Part shown: one piece after another, positions 1 through 9,479 of the stretch
Numbering within the stretch: the first letter of the stretch is position 1
Layout of the letters: each line of letters opens with the position of its first letter
DNA from: Nemertoderma westbladi
Lineage: Eukaryota > Xenacoelomorpha > Nemertodermatida > Nemertodermatidae
Length of the DNA stretch: 26,861 bases
Direction of reading: 5' to 3'
Assembly: GCA_032718475.1 (NCBI GenBank)
Contig: JAUCBJ010002713.1
Location: 1 to 26,861 of the forward strand
Translations under genes and position numbers: made by a program
The notes under the pieces: generated by a model
What the model was told of the DNA's origin: nothing
The model's database searches: none
What the model saw: only the letters and a program-made list of their open reading frames with translations

Positions 1-1024
1 AGCTATCTATAGCAACCGCAAGTAACAAACATAGTATAGTAAACGTAATCTCATATTGTAAATACTGTACTTTTATCTTTGGAACAAACCCTTCGCCCCT
101 TTGGACCCTCTCGGAAACAAGGTTCGCCTTAAGACTGTAAGAGGCTATCCCAGGTAAGCAATGTATCTTAATAATAACTTTAGTAATAATACCATTTGTA
201 TAGCGCCAAATTAATATTGCAAATCTATGTCATGTCATGTCTATGTATGTATCTAATGTCATCTATGTATGTGTTCTATGTCTGTGTTATTTTATTGTTC
301 ATTATAATGGTATACTTTGAGCGCCATTAAATCATTACCAATACCTACCGAGGTACCGTGTACCACCGGTACAGCAAATCAATACTAAAAAAAAACCCAA
401 GAAATTGATCACAGGATTAGGGGGTAAACCATTAACTGAAACTAATCAAAAACTAAACACGATCGTGGGTGTTTCGCACAGCACGAGGCTCTGTTAACCA
501 GAGTCTATTTTCCGAAATTTCAAAAAATTTGTAGAATTTCGCAAACCAATAACCATAACTGGAAACGTCCTTTGATAATTATTGAGGCAATAAAAAATAT
601 TGCGGCAATAATTTTATAATTCGCATTTTCGAGGAATAATTTAAAAGCATAATGTTGTTTTGAGGCCGAGGATACTATTTCGAGGAAATTGTGGATTACA
701 AAGAGTACCAAAAAATACTTACTTTTTATCCACCTTGCAGCAACAGGTAGTTGTGCGCTAAACCGCGCGGTTTACCGCAGCCCATTTAAACAATGTTAAA
801 ACAATTAATGTAATTTCCTGTTGAATTAACAGTCTACAGATAGACAATCAGTTACCTCAACGGTACCGTTGGGTGTGAACGGGCTCCGGGTAGGGTGCAC
901 CGCTGGCTTACCGCTTCAATACCGCCAGACTACTTTACCGCTCACGCACCGTTGGATGTGAACGGGGCTATAGGCACTTATGTCCAAAGTACCTTGCCTA
1001 GGGACACACATTGCTAAAATTCTA
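1..1024. other. AT-rich intergenic DNA without a recognisable gene
   Basis: No open frame here resembles a known protein. The stretch at 225-285 is low complexity, built from catgt/ctatgtatgt words. A 16-bp perfect palindrome, TAAACCGCGCGGTTTA, lies at 759-774. The phrase accgttgg(g/a)tgtgaacggg occurs twice, near 864-883 and 947-966, and may be the remains of a transposon end or a local duplication. The minus-strand open frame at 520-711 is AT-driven and has no family resemblance. Confidence 0.6.
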
Positions 1025-1025
1025 C

Positions 1026-1110
1026 AGCCTTTAGTCGGATTCGAACCTACGCAGCCATACGCTATTGTGTAAGCAGTTCAGGCCCCGTATCCACTCGGAC
1101 ACTTCGATAT
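1026..1110 (-). repeat. tRNA-like sequence, probably the head of a tRNA-derived SINE
   Basis: Read on the minus strand, the segment has an A-box-like GTCCGAGTGGAT followed about 45 nt later by a canonical B box, GGTTCGAATCC. These are the two internal RNA polymerase III promoter elements of a tRNA. The seven bases before the A-box region do not pair with the seven after the T arm, so no acceptor stem forms, and no convincing anticodon arm is seen. A decayed tRNA-derived SINE or tRNA pseudogene fits better than a working tRNA gene. Confidence 0.5.
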
Positions 1111-2120
1111 GACAACTAACATCACTTCTCTGTATGGATCTCTAGGTCTAGATCAGATTGAGTCAAAGATTTCAGCTATTTGTGGTATGGAATGGCGGTT
1201 GTATAAGGTTTCGCCACAACACATTCGCGTCCGCAAAGAAAGGGATATCATAATCATAGTAAATAATAATTCTGCAATTCAGACCAATATACAGTAGAAC
1301 ATCTGCTTGGTGGCCGCCGCTGAAAATCAATAAATTCAATGTGAATCGACATCCACCATTAAGTTCTTAGCAGCAAATTGCGGCAGATCATATCTTACGT
1401 CATGACATATTACAAGTAGTGAAATGGTAGTAGTGTACTGGAATGATTCATATCCAGCCACCAACCAATGGAATATCAATAATTAAGCATGTCCAAACAC
1501 GCCCAAGGCCCCAAGCCTATGGTATTATTTTATTATAACATGGAATCGTATTGTCCAATCATAATGTTATACTAATAGGCAGTAGTGATAGGCTATGGCA
1601 TCTTCTCCTATATAATATCATACACTCAACCGTTAGCGCATTGTAGGCTGTTACTGTACATATGGCATCTTCTCCTATATAATATCATACACTCAACCAT
1701 TAGCGCATTGTAGGCAATGGTTTATTGTTTGTTTAGTTCTGATTCTTTTAGTAGAGAATAGTATTTTTAGTTCTGTCATCTAACAGTAAGACACATAAAT
1801 GATGTAAACAATACAACATACCACTACCTTCACCACTGACAGAATTACCCTCAAACCGCTGTGTAGAGCCCCTATATGCCCGTTGCTACTACCAGCTGAA
1901 CCACCCACAACCTGATAATGAGGTAAATACACATAAAATATGGCCCAATAATGTTACAATTTGTTAGCACAATATAGTGGGTAACAGATTGGGAATGCAA
2001 CCAATAAGAGACTAACTCCAGGGCTCCACACAGCCAATCTATTGCACAATCAACCGAATTCCATCCCCAGGCCAGAGCAACCCCTAATTTGGATAATTCG
2101 TGGGCTCAGTTACTGTACTT
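1111..2120. other. intergenic DNA, no gene seen
   Basis: Only short open frames without family resemblance are present; the 62-codon frame at 1109-1297 begins inside the tRNA-like element. The one clear structure is the direct duplication at 1594-1714, listed separately. Confidence 0.55.
1594..1714 (+). repeat. direct duplication of about 53 bp, period 67
   Basis: A segment beginning TATGGCATCTTCTCCTATAT starts at 1594 and recurs at 1661, continuing through ACTCAACC(G/A)TTAGCGCATTGTAGGC. Only one substitution separates the copies over about 53 bp, so the duplication is recent. The 14-bp spacer between the copies is not repeated. Confidence 0.85.
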
Positions 2121-2123
2121 GTA

Positions 2124-2347
2124 TATAGAGTGGTACGTAAAAAATATAAAACGACCTGAAACGAGCTGAAACGACCCGAAACGACCTGAAACGAGCTGAA
2201 ACGACCACGAAATTTAGTATGTGGCCTACCATATAGAGTGGTACATACTAAAATATAAAACGACCTGAAACCAGCTGAAACGACCTGAAACGACCTGAAA
2301 CGAGCTGAAACGACCACGAAATTTAGTATGTAGGCCTACCATATAGA
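2124..2347 (+). repeat. nested tandem repeat: 108-110 bp units containing GAAACGACCT decamers
   Basis: The phrase TATAGAGTGGTAC starts units at 2124 and 2232, and a diverged TATAGATTG marks the end near 2342, giving a period of 108-110 bp. Inside each unit is a run of 10-11 bp words alternating between ACGACCTGAA and ACGAGCTGAA. Each unit closes with ACGACCACGAAATTTAGTAT and a (TA)GGCCTACC word. The minus-strand open frame across it (residues like FQVVSGRFSS) follows from the repeat. Confidence 0.85.
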
Positions 2348-4471
2348 TTGTTCAAACCAAATGAAATGTGTTGGAGGGCGCGAGGGCGGCCCTCTACACT
2401 GGTTACTGGTATGGTTGTAGCTGTATGCTGGAGGCTACAGTTCTGCACGAAGGCCCCGGACCTGTTAGGTATTAAACCATTTACGATTATTAGGCGCCAT
2501 CCAGCACATTCTACTGCCCTAGACGCGGCACCATCAATCGTCATACTTTGTGATACATTTACTAGGATATCATACTTGCTCATTCCCAGAGTTTGTTATT
2601 GAGTTTCACGCGTCATTGATTTTCGACAAAGGTAACATGGATGGTTTGGATGTTTGGGACCAGCACATTGACGCGGCGGGTAATTATTGTGAATCAGTGA
2701 TCACACTGATTGGCCAGGTCCACAGTATCTTCTGGGTCTGCGATACTGTATGATCGATATTGTTTATTGAAAGTGATATCACGGATATCTTTAGAGCTAA
2801 GTTGTGAGTTAACGGTGTTAACATATGCGTGATAATAACGCACGTATATTTGTTTGTGTAAATACAAAATCAATTTACACTGAGAAGGGTGGTTGTGTGG
2901 TGCAGGGTTTCGTCATTTTGTAGTTGACCCACGTAAATGCATTGAATGAGTTGATGTTAATATGTATAGGCCTACCATGGCCATGGGCTTACTTAGACCA
3001 AAACAGCATGCAGTAATATAAAAATTTTCACTTTCAGTCCACAGTTTCTGAAAATGCTTCAGTTTTTTTTTTGTATAACTGTTGCATGTTCCCAACCCAA
3101 CCCCTTAAACATTGCAAGGCATCTATAACACAATTTGGCGTCGACCACAAAACCGAGAAGGACCGTTGCTTAGAAACTGGTGACGGCTAGACTACATAAG
3201 AAGCCACCCTATAAAAAAAATTGTAAAAGTGAAAAAGGAAAAAATTTTAAGAACCAAGAATCGGGCAAACCTATCAATTTCCTTCTCTTAAGCGCGATAC
3301 GCATGTAACAGTGAACGTGACTTGCATAAAAATATTTGAAAATTGTTTTCTCGGCTTCGTTGTCCCACTTCATATGCGACAATCTAAATTTCCCTCTTTA
3401 GAAAGTTTCTATTCTAATGTCGATAATTACCTCAAAAAAATCTAGTCTCTGGAAAGTTTTGTGTTCATGTAACAAGTGAGTCCATGTACTGAAACGCCAA
3501 TAGCCCGGCCTCACCTTGGCCTTTGGATATGATTCTTCCGTTGTTAGATAGAGGAAAGATTTATAGAAGACTTTAACCACTTTTGTCCAAAGTGGTCGGG
3601 AAATTGCCACTGACGATCCTGCAAAACCGCAACTATCGTAAATACGTGAAAAATGCGAAAATTGCATTCCGTGTAACTATTTTATTATCAGGGCTGATCA
3701 ACCCCTTCAATGTCCGTCAACATTTTTTAATAGACCGATCTAAGGGATGGGACTAAAATCTGACGGAATAACATTTCAAGCTCTTACCTGTAACATGTTT
3801 TTATAAAAAACTTATGAAGATTTTTTAATTGGGTCTGTTTTTGGTCCCTGAAAGCAAAATTAAAAGTTCCGTGGCTCGGCTCCAATTGATTTTTTTCCCA
3901 AATTCCTTAAATACATAACGTTACAAAATTTATTGATACCAGCATACAAAATTTTATGAAATCGGAGACAACAAATTTTCAGATATTTTTTTCAACAACT
4001 TTGATGCCCACGGCATCCGCTTTTTCATCCGCTTTTTGCGAATTATAGAGCCCAAATTATTTTTGCAATATAGGCAATATAAAGTCAAATTAGGGTCGCT
4101 GATTCTGAATTTCAAGTCAGTTTTACATTTCTATATACGGTTCGACTTTTATAGCCCCCAGAATATCAACAAAATTAAAATTTTTTTCACTTTAAGATCA
4201 GCTAAAAACTTCTGTTCAGTCAATTCAAGGTCGATTACAACGAATATTACAGAATGTGTGTATTCCATTTCGAAAAACCGGACTGGTTTTATAGGTCCAC
4301 AAAGTTCTACGGTACAATAATGATTGATTTTTTAACATTTTTGACAAAAACAAACTTCAGTAAAGTGAATTTTTCAATGTCAAAATCGCCTAGCTCTAAC
4401 TGTATGGCATACTTTGAGTATTTTTATTCAACAGTTTAATTCCCATTGATAGGGCCTACGGTATTCTACTG
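2348..4471. other. intergenic DNA with weak open frames only
   Basis: The stretch at 2348-2755 is more GC-rich than its surroundings and is open on both strands over about 250 bp, but neither translation resembles a known family and no clean splice pair was found. A minus-strand 89-codon frame at 3398-3667 is likewise unrecognised. A 12-bp word catccgcttttt is doubled at 4012-4035. A hairpin with arms AATCAGTG/CACTGATT lies near 2692-2712. A gene exon in the GC-richer part cannot be excluded. Confidence 0.4.
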
Positions 4472-4915
4472 AATTAATTCGCGAGATATATGATTAAACT
4501 AGCGAGAAAGTGATTAATCTCGCGAAAACAATTTGCGATTGGATGTTATTTGGGACAGCAGGAAAACAGCCATCCAATAGCAGCAGTGGAATTACCCTTA
4601 CAGTTGCAATAGGATATACTGTACAGTATATTTTAATAGGTATTAAATAAATAAATAGGCCTTCTGTATCATTCATTCAGCATACAGTAACATACTGTAG
4701 TTCTGCCTCCTGTATAAAGGGACGTTGTGTCAAGTTTAAGGGGATGGATGTCTGTGGCTCCTGGCTCGGGCCCTATTCTGGACTGAATTATTGTTTTCAA
4801 TTAATAATTTTCTCGCGAATTCAATCGTTCATTTCGCGAGGTTAATAATATTCTCGCGAGTTTAACCATTTATCTCGCGGAATTAATAATTTTCTCGCGA
4901 GTTTAACCATTTATA
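4472..4915. mobile_element. foldback (MITE-like) element with TCGCGA-rich inverted arms
   Basis: The left arm at 4472-4535 and the reverse complement of the right arm at about 4826-4886 align over about 55-60 bp. Both read as TTAATTC(C)GCGAGAT, then ATG(A/G)TTAAACT, (A/C)GCGAGAA, and AA(T/C)CTCGCGAAA. The right side is extended by a further TCTCGCGAGTTTAACC copy to 4915. About 290 bp of unrelated sequence lies between the arms and there is no transposase frame. Target-site duplications were not resolved. Confidence 0.6.
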
Positions 4916-4983
4916 AATTTAGTATTTATCAATATTTATCTATTCATTTTATAAATAAATTCAGAAGAATATCATGGGAATTA

Positions 4984-5432
4984 AAATGTGGGCCCATGTT
5001 AAGAATACCAGACTTTCTGCCATTATATTTCACTTTGCAGTTACCCCCATATGAAGAATACCAGACTTTCTACCGTTATATTTCACTTTGCAGTTACCCC
5101 CATGTGAAGAATACCAGAGTTTCTGCCGTTATATTTCACTTTGCAGTTACCCCCATGTGAAGAATACCAGAGTTTCTGCCGTTATATTTCACTTTGCAGT
5201 TACCCCCATGTGAAGAATACCAGGTTTTCACCAAAAACACAGGTTACAGAAGGGCTGAATATAACCAAAACAATAAACGAATAAGTATACAGGTTATAAG
5301 ACAGAAATAAGCTGTATAAAACACTTAATAAAGATAAATTTAAAAAAATAAAATATCTTCATATATAAAATTCCAATAAAAAGTCGACCGAAAAGTGAAA
5401 TCCTGGTATTCATCATATGGGCGAAAATGTGG
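4984..5432. mobile_element. second foldback-type repeat with an internal 53-bp tandem array
   Basis: AAGAATACCAG begins units at 5001, 5054, 5107, 5160 and 5213, an exact period of 53 bp. Each unit carries TTATATTTCACTTTGCAGTT and ACCCCCAT(A/G)TG. An inverted, diverged copy of the unit start lies at about 5395-5425 (CTGGTATTCATCATATGGGC), facing the array. The stretch can thus be read as an element with inverted ends and a tandemly expanded left end. The 160 bp between has no coding potential. Confidence 0.55.
5001..5226 (+). repeat. 53-bp tandem repeat, about 4.2 copies
   Basis: Units start at 5001, 5054, 5107, 5160 and 5213 at exactly 53-bp spacing. Copies differ at a few positions (gactttc versus gagtttc; catatg versus catgtg). 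The third and fourth units are almost identical, which suggests a recent duplication step. Confidence 0.9.
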
Positions 5433-5956
5433 AATTTAAATACTAAAAGTATGCCATATAACTGAAGCATATAAGTGAGATCCTCAACTTTAAAATAAAA
5501 TGAGATTATTTATTACTGGTACTACTGTATAACTACCATATATTTCATTTACTGTTGATATTAAAACTACACGAACGTAGTCTGATCTCGAATGAGTCGG
5601 AATGCACGGCGTAAGTTAAATACTCTATTGGATCATATAAAAATGTTTCCCAAAAAAATTCAGTTCATGTAATTAAAACTATGTTAACTTTAGTTGAACT
5701 TAATGAAATATTGTGACTTTTTCTATTAATTTAGTCAGTTATACTTATTATTATTCTGGTTTTTATTTATTTATTTGGGTTATCGGGCCGAGACCCATTG
5801 TACTGTAGGCTACGTACATACTAATATATCATACACATTAGTAACACTACACAATAGCACAAGTATTACCTACCGTATAATTAGGTCATTACACATTAGG
5901 TCACAATTAGGTTTTAGGCCTAATTTATATTAATTAAGATATAATTATTTACACAA
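5433..5956 (+). other. AT-rich region upstream of the TcmP-like gene
   Basis: This holds no coding signal and presumably includes the promoter and 5' UTR of the gene starting at 5957. A stop codon (TAA, 5942-5944) is in frame 15 nt before that ATG. A pyrimidine-poor TTTTAG at about 5911-5916 could be a splice acceptor for an upstream non-coding exon, but nothing decides this. No convincing TATA box is visible. Confidence 0.4.
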
Positions 5957-7360
5957 ATGGCTGCAAAGGCAAGCAATTTCTTTAGCAAAAAAGAAGATAA
6001 ACCCCACTCTGAAGCAAAGAGAGGAATATTGAGTAACTTTTTAAATTCCTTTTACGGGATGCAGTTCACTAATGTGAACGATTTAATAGATAATAAAAAC
6101 TTCTACAGACCGGACGTAGGAGAAAATACGTTTGCGTGTTTTTATTTCGACCCTTTTAGTGGACAAGGGCGTTACCGAAATGATGACGATGGACCATCTC
6201 AAAACGTACTGGATGGTGACGTCCATATTGAACATGGTTCCCCTATAATCGCTCTCACTAAGTGTAATACAATGTTACATCGGATGATGGCGTCTCAAGG
6301 TCATCAAATTCCTATAGATCCTGAGGAAGTCATTAACTCATGTCACTTCTATTTAGGTGAGGCTGATAAGAACAATTTTGCCATTCTTGTGGAAGTGGTG
6401 AAAGAGAGAATGAAGTTATTGGAATGGAGACCGGAGAATATTGTAATAGAAAGAAATCTTACAAAACTTTACTTTGTAAAAATATTTACCGGTATGCAAG
6501 AGATACAATTTAGAATCCGTCTCGATTTGTATAATAAGAAGTTTGAAGATTGGGATTTGGAAATGTTCAAGAGATACAAAGGTGTTTTTTCATTTATCGA
6601 CCCATTTGGCCTAGATTTTACAATGAACCAGTTGGAATATTTGATGGGAGATACAAAATTTATATTTGTAAATCTTATGGTTCAGACTATAAACCGATTC
6701 AACCAGAACCTATACTCGCTACTTGGGAAAGTTTACGGTGGAGATGGTTGGCAAAATGCATATAAAAGATATGATGATGAAATCATATCTGTAAACGGCA
6801 AACTGAAGATTCTCGTCGAACAATTTGAACTGAAATTGAAATCATTTGACAAGAGAGGAAGAACGAGAACTGTATCCTTCGCAATGAGAAAAGGCAAGAC
6901 AACGCCTAAGACAAACACTTTGTATTATCTGGTATTCGTTACTAACGGATACAATTCTATAAACAAAATGAAAGGTGATATGATGAAATATACCGTACCG
7001 GAGGGTAAAGAACTCGCGTTCAGCGATTATTATTTCCATAAGGGGATAGACACACCCCTCGGAGGGAAAACTGACGACAATGGGGAAGCAAAAGTGATAT
7101 TTCCGTTATTTAGAGGACAAAAAGATGTTAAGTTGGGAGAAATAAAGGCCAGAATTTTAGATGAAACTCCCTTCCCGTATCATGCGAAGGCCCTGAAGTT
7201 TCTAGAAAATGGAGGGTATATAACGAAGGTGACAGTTCCGGAGGGAGAAATACGCCGCCGCGGCACATTTAGAAACGAGGTTAGTTACAGTCCGGATGCC
7301 GAGGATACTGAAAAACATCTATATGGGAATTATTGGACGGTTGATTTCGCTGACGGATAA
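5957..7360 (+). CDS. TcmP-like (three-Cys-motif partner family) protein, methyltransferase-like, intronless
   Basis: The 467-residue frame matches the TcmP family along its whole length. That family is known mainly from bacteria and archaea and has no settled biochemical role. Visible blocks: a basic N-terminal helix with KRGIL (21-25); YFDPFSGQGRY (63-73), resembling motif I of SAM-dependent methyltransferases; HGSPIIAL (93-100); an acidic turn LGEADKNNF (133-141) where methyltransferases bind the SAM ribose; FSFIDPFG (211-218), in the place of the DPPY-type catalytic motif; VNLMVQTINRF (238-248); YYLVFVTN (323-330) followed by MKGDMMK (338-344); and a winged-helix-like tail ETPFPYHAKALKFLENGGYI (403-422). 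The ATG has a strong context (A at -3, G at +4) and an in-frame stop 15 nt upstream. There is no intron, no partner gene and no signal peptide. Methyltransferase activity is inferred from the motifs; the family assignment is from recognition, not a search. Confidence 0.85.
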   Translation: MAAKASNFFSKKEDKPHSEAKRGILSNFLNSFYGMQFTNVNDLIDNKNFYRPDVGENTFACFYFDPFSGQGRYRNDDDGPSQNVLDGDVHIEHGSPIIALTKCNTMLHRMMASQGHQIPIDPEEVINSCHFYLGEADKNNFAILVEVVKERMKLLEWRPENIVIERNLTKLYFVKIFTGMQEIQFRIRLDLYNKKFEDWDLEMFKRYKGVFSFIDPFGLDFTMNQLEYLMGDTKFIFVNLMVQTINRFNQNLYSLLGKVYGGDGWQNAYKRYDDEIISVNGKLKILVEQFELKLKSFDKRGRTRTVSFAMRKGKTTPKTNTLYYLVFVTNGYNSINKMKGDMMKYTVPEGKELAFSDYYFHKGIDTPLGGKTDDNGEAKVIFPLFRGQKDVKLGEIKARILDETPFPYHAKALKFLENGGYITKVTVPEGEIRRRGTFRNEVSYSPDAEDTEKHLYGNYWTVDFADG

Positions 7361-7438
7361 ATTATCGACGACCTGGAAAGACATTCAGACAACAAAAAGA
7401 GCCGAAAACGAAAGAGAAGCAACACGGATTCTGGATGA
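7361..7438 (+). other. in-frame 25-codon extension after the TcmP-like stop, with a basic NLS-like cluster
   Basis: Directly after the TAA at 7358-7360 the same frame stays open for 25 codons to a TGA at 7436-7438. The translation begins IIDDLE and contains KKSRKRKR, a classical nuclear-localisation-type cluster. It could be coding sequence lost by a recent TAA mutation, a stop-readthrough tail, or chance in A-rich 3' UTR. Confidence 0.35.
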
Positions 7439-7493
7439 GGGAATTCACAGGATTCAACCATAAAATTCAAACTTACATTTTTGAAATAATGAT

Positions 7494-8148
7494 TAAGGGG
7501 GGGGGGGGGGGGGGGGGTTGGGTTGACTATTAAACCAAAAATGTTCGTTCCCTTATTTAGGAGATTAATTTAGGAGGAAATTTATTGACATTTGGTAAAC
7601 ATGTAGGCCTGTAGAATAGGTTAATAAAAAAATTTCGAATTTTTTACCTAATTAACATAATTTATGCAAAACAATTTTAAAATGCAAAGGCTCTTAGAGG
7701 GATGGTCATCAAGTGCCCAAAATTTCATCATTTGTGCAGAATGGCATGCTAAATCAACCCTATGACCAGAATTTTGATAAATTTTTATGTTCAAAAATTA
7801 TTTTAAAAAACCGATTTTTTGGCCAAATTTTGACAGAATTTGCCATTTTTTACCAAAAATTGACACATTTTGTTAAATATTTGAGCTATAATAATGAATA
7901 TCAAAAAAGTGGCATAGGGGGTGTTAAGCATCACCCATTCATCATTCGAACCAAATTTCACACAAAGTCGTTCATTCTTAGTTTTATAGTTTAGTTTTAT
8001 CACTCATAACTTTTGAACTACACTAGCTAATAACAAACGGCTTGAAGTTTTCAAATCACCATAAAAATCTGCACTAGAGGGGATTGAAAATGAAAAATCT
8101 ATTTTTTTTTGAATTAGTCAACCCCCCCCCCCCCCCCCCCCCCCCTTA
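7494..8148. mobile_element. foldback element bounded by inverted G/C homopolymer tracts
   Basis: The left end reads TAA, then G21 (7497-7517), then TTGGGTTGACTA. The right end, reverse complemented, reads TAA, then G24 (8122-8145), then TTGACTAATTC, so the two ends are inverted. Nested inside, about 7718-7785 and the reverse complement of about 7890-7955 align through GAATGG..(C/T)ATGCT(A/T)AA..CCC(C)TATG and end in TTTTGATA. Together this suggests one non-autonomous foldback element of about 650 bp. Open frames across it, such as 7713-7994, are AT-rich and unrecognised. It starts about 55 bp after the TcmP-like extension, so it may be part of that gene's 3' UTR. Confidence 0.5.
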
Positions 8149-8160
8149 TCTTAGCTTCTT

Positions 8161-8580
8161 AATTGTTATCTTAAATGTTATGGTGAATGTTATTAATTAT
8201 TATCGTAAATGTTATGGTGAATGTTATTAATTATTATCGTAAATGTTATGTTGAATGTTATTATTTATTATCTTAAATGTTATGTTGAATGTTATTATTT
8301 ATTATCTCAATTGTTATGGTGAATGTTATTATTTATTATCTCAAATGTTATGGTGAATGTTATTATTTATTATCTTAAATATTATGGTGAATGTTATTAT
8401 TTAATATTTTAAATGTTATGGTGAATGTTATTATTTATTATCTTAAATGTTATGGTGAATGTTATTATTTATTATCTTAAATGTTATGGTGAATGTTATT
8501 ATTTATTATCTTAAATGTTATGGTGAATGTTATTATTTATTATCTTAAATGTTATGGTGAATGTTATTATTTATCATCTT
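8161..8580 (+). repeat. 34-bp AT-rich minisatellite, about 12 copies
   Basis: The unit contains TTAAATGTTATGGTGAATGT followed by TATTATTTATTATC. The word TATGGT recurs at exactly 34-bp steps (for example 8485, 8519, 8553). Early copies differ by AATTATTATCG in place of ATTTATTATCT. Diverged copies reappear after the 21-bp array near 9512-9590, so the two arrays form one composite locus. Confidence 0.9.
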
Positions 8581-8817
8581 GCCGTGTCTGGTGTATTCCA
8601 AAAGTCACTGGGGTTGAACAATTCTCATTGGAGTACCTCTTCATGGGTTCTGCGTTTTGTTTTGTAGAGATTTAAAAGTTCAATATTAAATTTTTTATTA
8701 AATACTGTATAAAGTTTTTGTGGTTTTTGTTAATTTAGGTATTTTTGTATTTTGCTGGTATTGTACCTTTGGTGTTTTCTTTTGTTATTAATTTTGGTAT
8801 TAATTATTTTTTATTAA

Positions 8818-9479
8818 TTCAGGTAACTCCCTTATTAACTCAGGGTCCTCCCTCGTTAACTCAGGGACCACCCTCGTTAGCTCAGGGTCCACCCTCGTTA
8901 ACTCAGGGGCCACCCTCGTTAACTCAGGGACCACCCTCGTTAACTCAGGGACCACCCTCGTTAGCTCAGGGTCCACCCTCGTTAGCTCAGGGGCCACCCT
9001 CGTTAACTCAGGGTCCACCCTCGTTAGCTCAGGGACCACCCTCGTTAACTCAGGGACCACCCTCGTTAGCTCAGGGTCCACCCTCGTTAGCTCAGGGGCC
9101 ACCCTCGTTAACTCAGGGTCCACCCTCGTTAGCTCAGGGGCCACCCTCGTTAACTCAGGGACCACCCTCGTTAACTCAGGGACCACCCTCGTTAGCTCAG
9201 GGTCCACCCTCGTTAGCTCAGGGGCCACCCTCGTTAACTCAGGGACCACCCTCGTTAGCTCAGGGTCCACCCTCGTTAACTCAGGGACCACCCTCGTTAA
9301 CTCAGGGACCACCCTCGTTAACTCAGGGACCACCCTCGTTAACTCAGGGACCACCCTCGTTAGCTCAGGGGCCACCCTCGTTAACTCAGGGACCACCCTC
9401 GTTAACTCAGGGACCACCCTCGTTAGCTCAGGGGCCACCCTCGTTAGCTCAGGGACCACCCTCGTTAGCTCAGGGACCA
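8818..9479 (+). repeat. 21-bp minisatellite, about 31 copies
   Basis: The unit is GGACCACCCTCGTTAACTCA plus G. Variation is almost confined to two sites: GGG(A/T/G)CC and TTA(A/G)CTC. Because 21 is a multiple of three and the unit lacks stops, both strands stay open. The plus strand reads (LTQGPPS)n or (LAQGPPS)n in a 256-codon frame at 8745-9515; the minus strand reads (VVPELTR)n. The hydrophobic lead of the plus frame comes from T-rich flanking DNA. I treat it as non-coding; a repetitive protein is possible but unsupported. Confidence 0.9.

Noticed and set aside
1026-1110. A functional tRNA gene on the minus strand
   Set aside because: The B box is good, but no acceptor stem or clear anticodon arm can be formed.
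2323-2602. Opposed 86- and 84-codon frames in a GC-richer patch as a gene
   Set aside because: Neither strand's translation resembles a known family and no consistent splice sites were found; noted only as a possible missed exon.
3398-3667. 89-codon minus-strand frame
   Set aside because: No recognisable domain and no start or splice evidence; it is within the range expected by chance for this length of DNA.
5957-7360. Bacterial contamination as the source of the TcmP-like gene
   Set aside because: The gene lies in AT-rich DNA full of animal-type repeats on the same contig as spliced GFUS and LINE fragments, has a strong eukaryotic start context and has no operon neighbours. Misassembly cannot be excluded from sequence alone.
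7713-7994. 93-codon frame rich in F, I, K and N
   Set aside because: It lies inside a foldback element and its composition reflects AT-rich DNA.
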